A stretch of 64,000 nucleotides of DNA, taken from Bin125 sp026705025. Lineage in GTDB: Bacteria; Chloroflexota; Dehalococcoidia; Bin125. The stretch's first letter is position 1. Every line of letters begins with the position of its first letter. Below, piece after piece: positions 9,085 to 17,771 of this stretch. The DNA lies in assembly GCA_026705025.1 (NCBI GenBank), contig JAPPBN010000013.1, positions 1 to 64,000 of the forward strand. Direction: 5' to 3'. The notes under the pieces were generated by a model. The model searched no databases. It saw only the letters and a list, made by a program, of their open reading frames with translations, and was not told the DNA's origin. A program made the translations under genes and the position numbers.

Positions 9085-10260
9085 CTACTGCTGCGTTTCT
9101 ATCACACCGCCCAGGTTGTCGGCCGCGATGTCGAAGATCTCGCGGAAGCTTTCGAAGAGCGTAATCGCCGTCTGCAGACCGCCCTCGTTCTCCCCTGACA
9201 GCGCATCGCGGACGAGCGGGCCTGCCGCATTCGCGATCTGCGCCAGGGCGTCGGAGACCTTCTCGTGCAGTTCGGACCACTGTTCAGGCGGCGTCAGAGC
9301 CAGGAACTGTTCGTGCAGATCCGACCAGACCCGCGTCTGCGCTTCCATATTGCGTTGCCAACCCGGATCGCCGAGCACGCCGGGATCGTCGCGCCAGCGC
9401 TGAATCTGCTCCTCGGCAACAACGAAGTTCGCCCGCGCCGAATCCAGAATGTTGAGCGTCGCCTCGCCATAATCCTCAGGCACCGCTTCCGGAGCGGCGC
9501 CCAGCTCTTCACCGATCAGATTGCCGACCAGCTCGCGCAACGTTTCGAGGTCAACGATGCCGACGCGCAAGTCCTTGATCAGCCCGTCCGCCCCGATAAA
9601 GAACGTCGTCGGCCGTCCGACCAGCGGATACGGACCATCAGTCAGGAACTTCCTCGGATCGAGCAGGATCACATAGCTGACACCGGTCACTTCGTAGGCA
9701 AACTGCCTGGCTGTCTCCAGGCTCTCGCCATCGTTGACCCCGATGAACGTGACCCGTCCACCAGCCTCCTGGTTCACGAGCTCGAACTCGGGCATCTCCT
9801 CAATGCAGGGTTCGCACCAGCTCGCCCAGAAGTTGAGCACGATCGGACCGTCGATCTCCGACAGCCTCCGTGGCTCACCTTCAAGATCAAGCAGGCGGAA
9901 GTCCGGCGCCAGCGCGCCCTTGTCGGCGGCGTCGCCGTCCCGTTCGATGTATCCGAGGTGCGTTTCCTCTTCGAGCTGCGCGATCCGCGCATCCAGCTCG
10001 TCCGAGCTGCCCTCTTCGTCCCGTTCCGCCTTGAGATCTTCCAGTTCGACGAGCTTGGCCGAAAACGCTTCGCCGGCGCCCTCGGCCGCGTCGCCGCCGC
10101 GGCCGCCGATGAAGATCGGAGCAACGATCGCCGCCGCGATCGCGGCCACGACCAACGCACGGTTGATCGCATCTCGCGTCGAGTACGGCTTGCGCAGGAA
10201 CGTGAACAGGATGTAGGACTGCTGCTTCTGACGCAGCCGGCTCAGGAAGTTGTCGGCCAT
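9085..10260 (-). CDS. Membrane-anchored TlpA-type thioredoxin with helical C-terminal extension
   Basis: From the ATG at 10260, which has GGGGAGG 8 bases upstream, the product is 391 residues; an earlier GTG at 10284 is possible. Order: a short cytoplasmic head, one membrane segment (about 36-52), a charged coiled-coil-like stretch (about 65-105), then a TlpA/ResA thioredoxin domain (about 115-255). The redox motif is WCEPC, with cysteines near 149 and 152, and the cis-Pro is in VGRPTTFFIG. The last 125 residues form a predicted helical region rich in Glu, Gln and Trp, which ordinary TlpA proteins lack. It probably acts outside the membrane on thiols, for example in cytochrome maturation, though no partner gene is nearby. 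Confidence 0.85.
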   Translation of the reverse strand: MADNFLSRLRQKQQSYILFTFLRKPYSTRDAINRALVVAAIAAAIVAPIFIGGRGGDAAEGAGEAFSAKLVELEDLKAERDEEGSSDELDARIAQLEEETHLGYIERDGDAADKGALAPDFRLLDLEGEPRRLSEIDGPIVLNFWASWCEPCIEEMPEFELVNQEAGGRVTFIGVNDGESLETARQFAYEVTGVSYVILLDPRKFLTDGPYPLVGRPTTFFIGADGLIKDLRVGIVDLETLRELVGNLIGEELGAAPEAVPEDYGEATLNILDSARANFVVAEEQIQRWRDDPGVLGDPGWQRNMEAQTRVWSDLHEQFLALTPPEQWSELHEKVSDALAQIANAAGPLVRDALSGENEGGLQTAITLFESFREIFDIAADNLGGVIETQQ

Positions 10261-10320
10261 TGCCCGTGCCTCCCCTGCCCCCACAGCGACCGGCCCCGCA
10301 GGGTCGGTGGCCGCTCGTCG

Positions 10321-10929
10321 TTAGTTGTTCTCCACCGACGGTCCGTCGATGGCCCTGACTCCTTGCCCGCTGGCGGCCGCGCTCGAGGCCTGGTTCCAGA
10401 GCGTCGCCGGATCGCTGGTTAGCGGATCAAATCCACCGCCGAACGCAACATAATCCAGCACCAACCAACCTCCAGCCTGAATCTCGCTCTCAAGTTGCCC
10501 CGGACTCCATCCAGAGTATCCCGAGTAGATCCGCAAATCACGAACGACGTCGGCCAGCTGGCCGGGCTCTGCGCTCAGATTGACGATTCCCAGTTCGCGC
10601 CCTGGCTCGTCAATCGTCAACGAGAACCACGTCTGATCAGGTTCGAGCGGGCCGTCCGGGCGCGCCAGCCCGATCGCGGCTGTGCGCTCCACGGGTCCGC
10701 CGTGGAAAACCACCGCTGGCTGCGCCGTCAGCTCGATCCAGGCCGGAACGACCTCCTCGATCGTGACCGCCGTCGGTCGGTTGAGCACCACGCCCAGCGC
10801 CCCGTCGCCATGTTCCAGGATCAGCACTACCGTGCGAAAGAAATTCGGGTCGGCCAGATGACGCGAGGCGACCAGGATCTGCCCCGAAAGCGAGGAGTTG
10901 GGGTCGTTGGGTCGCCATTCAAGCGCCAT
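10321..10929 (-). CDS. YqgE/AlgH family protein
   Basis: A 202-residue member of the YqgE/AlgH family (DUF179). It shows the typical opening LSGQILVASRHLADPNFFR at residues 14-32, then VVLILEHGDGALGVVLNRP, and later VFHGGPVERT. The core function is unknown; the name AlgH derives from an alginate regulator in Pseudomonas, but that role is not general. It precedes the TlpA gene in transcription order with a 60-base gap and may share its transcript. Confidence 0.92.
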   Translation of the reverse strand: MALEWRPNDPNSSLSGQILVASRHLADPNFFRTVVLILEHGDGALGVVLNRPTAVTIEEVVPAWIELTAQPAVVFHGGPVERTAAIGLARPDGPLEPDQTWFSLTIDEPGRELGIVNLSAEPGQLADVVRDLRIYSGYSGWSPGQLESEIQAGGWLVLDYVAFGGGFDPLTSDPATLWNQASSAAASGQGVRAIDGPSVENN

Positions 10930-11068
10930 GGCCGAGTCCGTCCGTGTCCGGCTGGACCGATATCTGCGTCAGAGTATGCGATCAGCGCGCGCCTCATCCC
11001 TCGGCAGCCCGTTGACGCTTTGACGGCAACGGCGCTGCTCGATAGGTTGAGATACCCTGAGCAAGCGT

Positions 11069-11144
11069 GGCAGCGTAGCTCAGTAGGCAGAGCAGGGGAC
11101 TCATAAGCCCCGTGTCGCAGGTTCGAGTCCTGCCGCTGCTACCA
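11069..11144 (+). tRNA. tRNA-Met (anticodon CAT)
   Basis: Cloverleaf with D arm GCTC/GAGC, anticodon loop CTCATAA (anticodon CAT), T arm GCAGG-TTCGAGT-CCTGC and an encoded CCA. The acceptor stem GGCAGCG/CGCTGCT has a G1-T72 wobble, and position 31-39 is an A-G mismatch. The intact first pair argues against an initiator. An elongator Met is most likely, but tRNA-Ile(CAT), the TilS substrate, cannot be excluded. First of four plus-strand tRNAs. Confidence 0.93.
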
Positions 11145-11214
11145 ACCCCAGCACTTGTGGGTGCGTCCTGCCAGACCAGCACCTTGCGGTGCGTCAAACG
11201 AGGGGAACGCTGTT

Positions 11215-11291
11215 GGGCGATTAGCTCAGCTGGCTAGAGCGTTCGGTTCACATCCGAGAGGCCGCAGGTTCAAGTCCTGCATCGCCCACCA
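11215..11291 (+). tRNA. tRNA-Val (anticodon CAC)
   Basis: Acceptor GGGCGAT/ATCGCCC, anticodon stem TTCGG/CCGAG around loop TTCACAT (anticodon CAC), T arm GCAGG-TTCAAGT-CCTGC, encoded CCA. It reads GTG and complements the TAC isoacceptor at 8981-9057, to which it is nearly identical in acceptor and D arm. Confidence 0.97.
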
Positions 11292-11391
11292 CACAAGACA
11301 GCACGATGCAGTCTGACAGTTCCGCCCGTCGGATAAGCTGACCGTCACCGGAGCGAGAGACAGATTGGGGTCCGTCCCGAATTGAGACATT

Positions 11392-11478
<87 letters not shown>

Positions 11479-11528
11479 GCAATCGAGGCGACCGCCCTGT
11501 TCGATGTGTTTGACGTTCCGTGTTTCCC

Positions 11529-11605
11529 GCGCCCGTAGCTCAGCGGATTAGAGCGCTGCCCTGCGGAGGCAGAGGTCGCAGGTTCAAGTCCTGCCGGGCG
11601 CGCCA
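11529..11605 (+). tRNA. tRNA-Arg (anticodon GCG)
   Basis: Acceptor GCGCCCG/CGGGCGC, D arm GCTC/GAGC, anticodon stem CTGCC/GGCAG around loop CTGCGGA, T arm GCAGG/CCTGC, G discriminator and encoded CCA. Positions 34-36 read GCG, so it decodes CGC (and CGT) as arginine. Most bacteria instead use an ACG tRNA edited to inosine by TadA, so the anticodon is notable. Confidence 0.94.
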
Positions 11606-11714
11606 CTCCCCCCATTCCCCCACTCCGTTCCCCCACTATCCCCACTCCGACGCCCCGCACTTACCTGCCCCTGGCTTGAACAGGGGATGCGGGGCCGAGT
11701 CCGCGCCTCCCTCA

Positions 11715-11780
11715 CTCCGGTCCCCTCTCCCTGAGGGAGAGGGTTAGAGCCTGCCCCCGCGTAGGCGGGGGGTGAAGGCC
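11715..11780. repeat. Dispersed intergenic hairpin repeat, copy 1
   Basis: Holds two perfect hairpins: CCCTCTCCC-TGA-GGGAGAGGG, and CCCCCGC with GCGGGGG. The first 61 bases (11715-11775) are identical to 12636-12696, in the same orientation. With one mismatch the match continues four bases further. The copy lies between tRNA-Arg and the HTH gene. The upstream stretch 11606-11714 is C-rich and holds no gene. Confidence 0.9.
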
Positions 11781-11876
11781 CTTCTACCCATACCGTCAAC
11801 CACGACACAACAACACCGAACACCTTTTCCGTATATTGACCAGAACATACGTCTGACACCGATACGGAGCCCTCCC

Positions 11877-12605
11877 ATGCATATCCCGCCCAAACGACGC
11901 CGGCGCTGCCTCAAAGTCCACCACCTCAGCATGGCCGGAGTCGCCCAGCGCAAGATCGCCAAACAACTCGGCGTCTCCCACGCCACCGTCCGCTCCGACC
12001 TCCGCTTGATCGAAGCCCACTGGTCCGACATCGCCGCACCGGCCGCTGATGACCTGCTGCTCGAACAACTCCAGCTGCTGCGCGAACAGACCGCCCGCAT
12101 CGCCCGCACCGACCTCATGGAAGCCTTCGGCAGTCACATCACCGTGGCCGAGTACATCAAGGCCTGCGACGCCCGCGACGCCAAAGTGCTCGCATTCATC
12201 CGCGAGACCCGCCGCACCATCGACGCCGTCCACCGCCGCGCCGCCGAGCGCGAAGCGCAACCCGAGCTCTACCAGGGCGACGTCGAATCCTTGCAGGAAA
12301 CCGACGAAACGGCTCCCAAACTTGACAAAACTGTCCACCCGAATTCGGCTTCGCCTCAGCCAGAGCAAGAGATCGTCGCTCCAGGGCCTCTCACAGAAAC
12401 ATTTCCGCCGGAAGCCACCCAATCCGACCAGGATCCGTCCACGGACCCCCTCCTCGACCCCATCCTCGAGGAAGCCGTCACCCTCTTCCCCCACCTCAAG
12501 GGCCAACCACCCGACCAGATCCTCGCCTTCCTCGACCAGCTCACCGAACCCACCCCAGGCGAAGACCCCCTCCCCCTCTACGCCGACGCCGCCGGAGGAG
12601 GCTGA
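11877..12605 (+). CDS. Helix-turn-helix protein, terminase-small-subunit-like N-terminus
   Basis: From the ATG at 11877 (GGAG about 9 bases upstream; the frame is open earlier but passes through the repeat) the protein has 242 residues. Residues 10-45 form a homeodomain-like HTH: HLSMAGVAQRKIAKQLGVSH followed by TVRSDLRLIE. Residues 50-125 are helical and Arg/Glu-rich. The C-terminal half is Pro/Asp/Glu/Ser-rich and probably disordered, with a final conserved-looking EEAVTLFPHLKGQPPDQILAF segment (key residues FPHL and PDQIL). It resembles DNA-binding heads of phage terminase small subunits or transposon regulators, but no partner is near. It is bracketed by a direct repeat (11715 and 12636), which suggests a mobile cassette. 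Function unknown. Confidence 0.75.
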   Translation: MHIPPKRRRRCLKVHHLSMAGVAQRKIAKQLGVSHATVRSDLRLIEAHWSDIAAPAADDLLLEQLQLLREQTARIARTDLMEAFGSHITVAEYIKACDARDAKVLAFIRETRRTIDAVHRRAAEREAQPELYQGDVESLQETDETAPKLDKTVHPNSASPQPEQEIVAPGPLTETFPPEATQSDQDPSTDPLLDPILEEAVTLFPHLKGQPPDQILAFLDQLTEPTPGEDPLPLYADAAGGG

Positions 12606-12635
12606 ACCCAACCCCCGCCGCCCCCTCTCTCGCTT

Positions 12636-12702
12636 CTCCGGTCCCCTCTCCCTGAGGGAGAGGGTTAGAGCCTGCCCCCGCGTAGGCGGGGGGTGAGGGC
12701 CT
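12636..12702. repeat. Dispersed intergenic hairpin repeat, copy 2
   Basis: Its first 61 bases repeat 11715-11775 exactly, 921 bases downstream and in the same orientation. The same two hairpins are present. It follows the HTH gene stop by 30 bases. Confidence 0.9.
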
Positions 12703-12706
12703 TCCG

Positions 12707-12746
12707 GCCCCCTCTCCCTGAGTGAGAGGGTTGGGGTGAGGGCCCC
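12707..12746. repeat. Dispersed intergenic hairpin repeat, partial copy 3
   Basis: A shorter relative: CCCTCTCCCTGAGTGAGAGGG then TTGGGGTGAGGGCC, directly after copy 2. The second hairpin of the full unit is missing and the first has one loop-side change. Confidence 0.75.
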
Positions 12747-12815
12747 ACACGACTCAGAAACGGCCAACCACCCGATCGCCGCAAGCCCCCAACGTCGCTT
12801 CGCTAGGCTGAATCC

Positions 12816-14756
12816 GTGACCACCGACGCGGCCCCTCCCACCCCCGAACAGACCCGCGCCCAACTCCAGGCGCAGGTCGCCGCGCTGCCCGCAAAGCCCG
12901 GCGTCTACACCTTCCGCGACGCCAACGACCGCGTGATTTACATCGGCAAGGCCGCCAACCTCAGGTCGCGGGTCCGCAGCTACTTCGGCTCGCCGCGCTC
13001 GCTCGAAGGCAAGACCCGCGTGCTCGCCGAACGCATCGCCCAGCTCGAGGTCGTCACCACCCATACCGAGCAGGATGCGCTGCATCTCGAAGCCACGCTG
13101 GTCAAGCGCCACCAGCCCTTCTTCAACGTCCGCCTCAAGGACGACAAGCACTACCCGTACCTCAAGATCGACGTCGACTCCCCCTGGCCGAGGGTCACCA
13201 TCGCCCGTCGAGTCGCAAAGGACGGCAGCCGTTACTTCGGCCCCTACGCATCGGCCAAGTCCGTTCGCACGACCCTCGACCTGGTCAAGAAGCTCTTCCC
13301 CTGGCGCTCCTGCGACAAGGAGATCACCGGCTCCGATCCGCGTCCCTGCCTCGAGTACTACATCCGCCGTTGCATCGCACCCTGTACGTCGTTCTGCACG
13401 CCCGACGAATACAAAGAGGTGATCGACCAGACCATGCTCTTCCTCGATGGCAAGAGCGAGGCCGTTCTCAAACAGCTCAAGTCGGGCATGACCGATGCGG
13501 CGGAAGAACTGAACTTCGAGCGCGCGGCCCAGCTGCGCGACCAGATCACCGCCGTCGAACGGGTCACCGAGACTCAGCTCACCGCCGACACCTCGGCCGC
13601 CGAGATCGATGTTTTCGGGCTCGCCGTCGACGGCGACGAAGCGGTCGTCCAGGTCCTCTTCATTCGCGGCCAGAACATGGCCGGCTCCGACCATTTCAAT
13701 GTCGCCGGCGTCAAGGACGAATCGGCAGGATCAGTGATCTCCTCATTCCTGCGACAGCACTACGAGAGCGGTCTGCAGCCGCCCAGGCTGGTCTTGATTC
13801 CCGACGATATCGACGACCTCGCCCTGTTGCAGAACTGGCTCTCCGACAAGCGCGGCTCAAAGGTCGAAGTTCGCCATCCCAAGCGCGGCGACAAACGTCG
13901 CCTCGTCAACATGGCAACCGAAAACGCTTCCGAGACCCTCCAAATGTCGCGCGTCCGCTGGATGGCCGATCGCGGCCGCACCGATGCCGCGCTGGAGGAA
14001 CTCGAGGAAGCGCTCAGTCTGCCCGCGCCGCCCCGGAGAATCGAGTGCTACGACGTCTCCAACACCCAGGGTTCCAACGTCGTCGCCTCGATGGTCGTCT
14101 TCCTCGACGGCCGCCCGGCGACCAGCGAGTACCGCCGCTTCCGGATTAAGACCGTCGACACCAGCGAAGGACCCGACGACTTCGCTTCAATGGCTGAAGT
14201 CATTCAGCGACGATTCAAGCGACTCGGCGAGGAGCGTCGGGCCGAGCGGGCACAGGGATTCAACGTTCCCGACGAACCGTCCCCTACTCAGACCGATGAA
14301 GAGGACCAGTCCGAGTCAGAGGGCTGGGGGGCGATCCCCGATCTGGTCATCGTCGACGGGGGCAGGGGCCAGGTTTCGGCCGCCCACGATGTGATGCGCA
14401 ACCTCGCCGTCGACGACATCCCCCTTGCCGGACTCGCAAAGCGCGAGGAGTTGCTCTTCCAGGTCGACTCATCCGACCCGGTCAGGCTCGACCGGCGCTC
14501 GCAGGGTCTCTACCTCGTCCAGCGCATCCGCGACGAGGCCCACCGCTTCGCCATCTCCTACCACCGCCGCCTCCGGGCCCGGCAAACCTCGCAGAGCACC
14601 CTCGACCGGATCAAGGGCATCGGCCCCCGACGCAAGAAAGCCCTCCTGCGAAAGTTCGGCTCCCTTCAGGCCATCCGCGAAGCCGATGTCACTGACATCG
14701 CCGCCACCCCCGGCATGACCCAACGCCTCGCCGAACAACTCAAGCTGGAGCTCTAG
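12816..14756 (+). CDS. uvrC: Excinuclease ABC subunit C
   Basis: UvrC makes both incisions in nucleotide excision repair after UvrAB finds damage. The 646-residue product starts at GTG 12816. It has the GIY-YIG nuclease domain (about 25-105; KPGVYTFRD, VIYIGKAANLRSRV), a Cys-containing linker, the UVR motif that binds UvrB (ELNFERAAQLRDQI near 230), the RNase H-like second nuclease (ECYDVSNTQGSNVVASMV near 410; VDGGRGQV near 510) and C-terminal helix-hairpin-helices (IKGIGPRRKKALL near 600). An acidic insert of about 20 residues (near 490-505) separates parts of the nuclease domain. It converges on eno with no base between the two stop codons. Confidence 0.98.
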   Translation: MTTDAAPPTPEQTRAQLQAQVAALPAKPGVYTFRDANDRVIYIGKAANLRSRVRSYFGSPRSLEGKTRVLAERIAQLEVVTTHTEQDALHLEATLVKRHQPFFNVRLKDDKHYPYLKIDVDSPWPRVTIARRVAKDGSRYFGPYASAKSVRTTLDLVKKLFPWRSCDKEITGSDPRPCLEYYIRRCIAPCTSFCTPDEYKEVIDQTMLFLDGKSEAVLKQLKSGMTDAAEELNFERAAQLRDQITAVERVTETQLTADTSAAEIDVFGLAVDGDEAVVQVLFIRGQNMAGSDHFNVAGVKDESAGSVISSFLRQHYESGLQPPRLVLIPDDIDDLALLQNWLSDKRGSKVEVRHPKRGDKRRLVNMATENASETLQMSRVRWMADRGRTDAALEELEEALSLPAPPRRIECYDVSNTQGSNVVASMVVFLDGRPATSEYRRFRIKTVDTSEGPDDFASMAEVIQRRFKRLGEERRAERAQGFNVPDEPSPTQTDEEDQSESEGWGAIPDLVIVDGGRGQVSAAHDVMRNLAVDDIPLAGLAKREELLFQVDSSDPVRLDRRSQGLYLVQRIRDEAHRFAISYHRRLRARQTSQSTLDRIKGIGPRRKKALLRKFGSLQAIREADVTDIAATPGMTQRLAEQLKLEL

Positions 14757-16055
14757 TCACACCAACCGCGACGCCTGCGGAATTGCCCCAACCCCCGCAT
14801 ACCGCGCCCGCTCGCCCAGCTCCTCCGCGATCCGCAGCAGCCGGTTGAACTTCGCCGTCCGCTCGCCCCGAGCCGGCGCGCCCGTCTTGATCAGCCCCGC
14901 GTTCGTCGCCACCGCCAGGTCGGCGATCGTCGTGTCCTCCGTCTCCCCCGAGCGATGACTGATGATCGCCGTCCAGCCCGCATCCTGCGCGATCCGGACC
15001 GCCTCCAGCGTCTCCGACAGCGTGCCGATCTGGTTCACCTTGATCAGAATGCTGTTCGCCGCCCCAAGCTCAATCGCCCGCCGCAACCGCGACGGATTCG
15101 TCACCAGCAAATCGTCACCGACAGTCTGCGCCAGTTCCCCAATCTCCGACGTCAACACGCGCCAGCCATCCCAATCGTCCTCGTGCATGCCATCCTCAAT
15201 CGAAACGATCGGATATCGCTCGCACCAGTCGCGCCAGAGCGCAACCATCTCGTCACTGCTCAGCGACCGATCCTCGGTATGCAACTCATACCGGCCATCC
15301 GACCAGAGCTCGCTCGCCGCCGGATCCAGCGCGATCGCAATCTCGCGACCAGGCTCGAACCCCGTCGTCCGAATCGCGTCGATGATCAGGTCGAGCGCCG
15401 ACTCATTGCTAGGCAGAGATGGAGCGAACCCGCCCTCGTCGCCAAGCCCGGTCGCCAGTCCCCGAGCGCGCAGCTCCGCAGCCAGCGAGTGATACACCTC
15501 GACCACCATCCGCAGACCCTCGGCAAAGGTCTCGGCGCCAATCGGCGCGACCATGAACTCCTGGAAGTCCGCCCCGCCATCGGCGTGCGCGCCGCCATTG
15601 AGAATGTTCGCCAGCGGGACCGGCAGGACCACTGCCTCATCATCGCCAATCGACCGATACAGCGGCTCGCCCGACGCCGCAGCGGACGCCTTCGCCGAGG
15701 CCATCGAGACCGCCAGCAGCGCATTGGCCCCCAATCGGCCCTTCTGCTCGCTGCCGTCGAGTGCAATCAGCGCCCCGTCGATCTCCGCCTGATCCGCAGC
15801 ATCCGCCCCTGCCAGAGCCTGGTTGATCTCGCGGTTGATCGAGTCGACCGCATCCAGCACCCCGCGCCCGCGATACCGCCCCGCATCACCATCCCGCCGC
15901 TCGACCGCCTCGTGAGATCCCGTGCTTGCGCCGGACGGCACGGCGGCGCGCCCAAGCGCGCCGCCCTCGAGACGGACATCAGCTTCGACGGTCGGGTTGC
16001 CGCGCGAGTCGAGAATCTCCCTCGCGCGAATCGATGCAATCTTGCTGGACGACAC
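14757..16055 (-). CDS. eno: Enolase
   Basis: Enolase interconverts 2-phosphoglycerate and phosphoenolpyruvate in glycolysis and gluconeogenesis. The 432-residue product is normal length. It shows ARAILDSRGNPT-type opening (ARE ILDSRGNPTVEAD near 11-25), the substrate loop SGASTGSHEAVE, GDEGGFAPSL, the Mg-binding SIEDGMHEDDW block, the signature ILIKVNQIGTLSET near 335 with the catalytic Lys, and ISHRSGETEDT. Its stop codon abuts that of uvrC, so the two genes converge with no spacer. Together with gap at 18.8 kb it indicates ordinary central carbon metabolism. Confidence 0.98.
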   Translation of the reverse strand: MSSSKIASIRAREILDSRGNPTVEADVRLEGGALGRAAVPSGASTGSHEAVERRDGDAGRYRGRGVLDAVDSINREINQALAGADAADQAEIDGALIALDGSEQKGRLGANALLAVSMASAKASAAASGEPLYRSIGDDEAVVLPVPLANILNGGAHADGGADFQEFMVAPIGAETFAEGLRMVVEVYHSLAAELRARGLATGLGDEGGFAPSLPSNESALDLIIDAIRTTGFEPGREIAIALDPAASELWSDGRYELHTEDRSLSSDEMVALWRDWCERYPIVSIEDGMHEDDWDGWRVLTSEIGELAQTVGDDLLVTNPSRLRRAIELGAANSILIKVNQIGTLSETLEAVRIAQDAGWTAIISHRSGETEDTTIADLAVATNAGLIKTGAPARGERTAKFNRLLRIAEELGERARYAGVGAIPQASRLV

Positions 16056-16097
16056 GGCCGCCTCCGATCAGGCTCGGACGCGCGCCGGTCGGTGATG

Positions 16098-17012
16098 CTA
16101 GCTGGCGCGCGGATGTGCCCGATCGTAAACGTCCCGCAGGTGCTCGTCCGTCAACTGCGTGTAGAGCTGGGTCGTCGAGATGTTGGCGTGGCCCATCAGC
16201 TCCTGCACGTTGCGCAGCGGCGCCGCGCCGCGCAGCAGATGCGTGGCAAAGCTGTGCCGCAGCGTGTGCGGTGTCACGCCCGAGATACCGGCCGCTTCGG
16301 CGTAGTTCTTGATGATCAACCAGACGCCCTGTCGCGTCAGCCGCTCGCCGCGGCGGTTGATGAACAGCGCCACCTCGCGCCGCCCGCGGGCCAGCTTGGG
16401 CCGAGCCTCCTGCAGGTAGTGATGCAGTGCCGCCACCGCGGCCGAATGAATCGGAATCAGGCGCTCACGCCGGCCCTTGCCCACACAACGCACCGACGCC
16501 CGCTGCCCCTGCAACTCGATCGAAGAGAGATCAAGCGAGACGAACTCCGACACCCGCATGCCGGTCGCGTACAACATCTCGAGCATCGCCTGGTCGCGCG
16601 CCGCCTCGGGAGTGTCCCAGCGTCCCGGCTGCTCAAGCAACGCGTCCACTTCCTGGACCGTCAAGGTCCGGGGCAGACTGCGTCCCACGCGCGGCGACGA
16701 CAGTTGCTCGGCGGGATTGACCTCAATCAGCCCCTCGCCGTGGAGGTAGCTGAACAGGCTCTTGACCGCCGCAACCTTTCGCGCCACGGTCGCGGCGGCG
16801 TACTGCTGCTCGCGCAAGTGGACGATGTACTCCTGCAGCTGCTCCGCATCAACCTCCTCGATCGGCGGCAAGGTCGACTCATTGTCGCCCTGCTGCTCGA
16901 CGAAGTAGGACCGGAGCTGCGCCAGGTCGTTGCGATACGCCGAGATCGTGTTCGCTGATGCTCCACGCTCCGCCGCCATGTAGGTCAGAAACTGCTGGAT
17001 TTCGTGTTCCAT
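16098..17012 (-). CDS. xerC: Tyrosine recombinase XerC/XerD
   Basis: A 304-residue tyrosine recombinase. Residues 1-90 form the SAM-like core-binding domain (AAERGASANTISAYRNDLAQL). The catalytic domain carries the Arg of ATGMRVSEFVSL, the Lys in the CVGKGRRERLIP hairpin, HTLRHSFATHLL, LMGHANISTTQLY and the nucleophilic Tyr in the last. Size and completeness fit the chromosome-dimer resolvases acting at dif, not a phage integrase. XerC versus XerD cannot be decided here. It lies 42 bases upstream of eno in the same direction. Confidence 0.9.
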   Translation of the reverse strand: MEHEIQQFLTYMAAERGASANTISAYRNDLAQLRSYFVEQQGDNESTLPPIEEVDAEQLQEYIVHLREQQYAAATVARKVAAVKSLFSYLHGEGLIEVNPAEQLSSPRVGRSLPRTLTVQEVDALLEQPGRWDTPEAARDQAMLEMLYATGMRVSEFVSLDLSSIELQGQRASVRCVGKGRRERLIPIHSAAVAALHHYLQEARPKLARGRREVALFINRRGERLTRQGVWLIIKNYAEAAGISGVTPHTLRHSFATHLLRGAAPLRNVQELMGHANISTTQLYTQLTDEHLRDVYDRAHPRAS

Positions 17013-17219
17013 GTTGCTGCGTCGTCTCCTTCACGCTCGTCTTGGCGTTCGTTGTGGCGGCGCCAACAACAGGCGTCGGCGCTGGATCCGCTCTAGCAAG
17101 CCGCGGCCAGACCACGCGTGGAACATGCGTAATCGCGGTAATCAGTTGTTCCAGGTAACACTCCATCAACAGAAGCCGGCGTTATCTGCCGACAGAACAT
17201 CCTGCGATAACCTTGCCTC

Positions 17220-17771
17220 GTGCCCCCTTCGTCGTCCTCCAATTCCGACCTCTCTCAACCCGCAATCGCCCGCCATGAGCGCTTGCGCAACTGGTGGGAT
17301 TCCGGCTCCGGCGGCGCCATGGTCTACAACGAACTCCGCCGGATCCCGGCCAGTGCCTGGACCGACGCCCTGGAGCGCTTCCCCGAAGATGACGGCCCGG
17401 AGCCGGTGCCGCCGCCCGATCGCCCACCGGCCCGCGTCGTCGATCTGCCCGAGGTCCTGGCCCTGCGCGCATTGCTCATGGACCGGCGGGTCGCGTTCGA
17501 TACCGTCGACCGCTGGATTCGCGCCCTCACCCAGGCCACGCGAATGCTCGACTACGAACGCCCGCTGGTCTGGACCGCCGACCAAGTAGCAGGCCGACTC
17601 GTGCAGATCGTCAGCGGTGGTGAAGGCAGCACCTGGTCGACACTCGAAGTCGTGCGCGAACTCTGGGACTGGCATCCTGACCGACCGTTCATCGAGGCGC
17701 AAAGCGAACGGTTACTGGTCTGGCTCGAGACGCTGCTCGCCGACCGCGATCAAGGAACCGCCGGATCATGA
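17220..17771 (+). CDS. Uncharacterised protein, first of a coupled pair
   Basis: I do not recognise this 183-residue protein. It starts at GTG 17220 (no earlier start is better). The N-terminus is Ser-rich, then comes RLRNWWDSGSGGAMVYNELRR, a Pro-rich linker (PEPVPPPDRPPAR), and two helical segments with many Trp and Leu residues (LPEVLALRALLMDRR; STWSTLEVVRELWDW). There are no cysteines, membrane segments or enzyme motifs. Its stop overlaps the next gene's start (ATGA at 17768-17771), so the two products are probably made together and may act as a complex. Confidence 0.65.
   Translation: MPPSSSSNSDLSQPAIARHERLRNWWDSGSGGAMVYNELRRIPASAWTDALERFPEDDGPEPVPPPDRPPARVVDLPEVLALRALLMDRRVAFDTVDRWIRALTQATRMLDYERPLVWTADQVAGRLVQIVSGGEGSTWSTLEVVRELWDWHPDRPFIEAQSERLLVWLETLLADRDQGTAGS

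Noticed and set aside
11796..13694. 632-residue open frame on the minus strand
   Set aside because: Antisense to the HTH gene and uvrC and runs through both hairpin repeats; Gly/Val/Asp-rich shadow.
14955..16958. 667-residue open frame on the plus strand
   Set aside because: Antisense to eno and xerC, both clearly real.
16098..17012. Phage or island integrase
   Set aside because: Size, motifs and housekeeping context fit XerC/XerD; no att-like repeats or phage genes adjoin it.
17013..17219. Possible small RNA between xerC and the unknown pair
   Set aside because: I looked for 4.5S, RNase P, tmRNA and 6S motifs and found none; no clear hairpin with a T-run is present.
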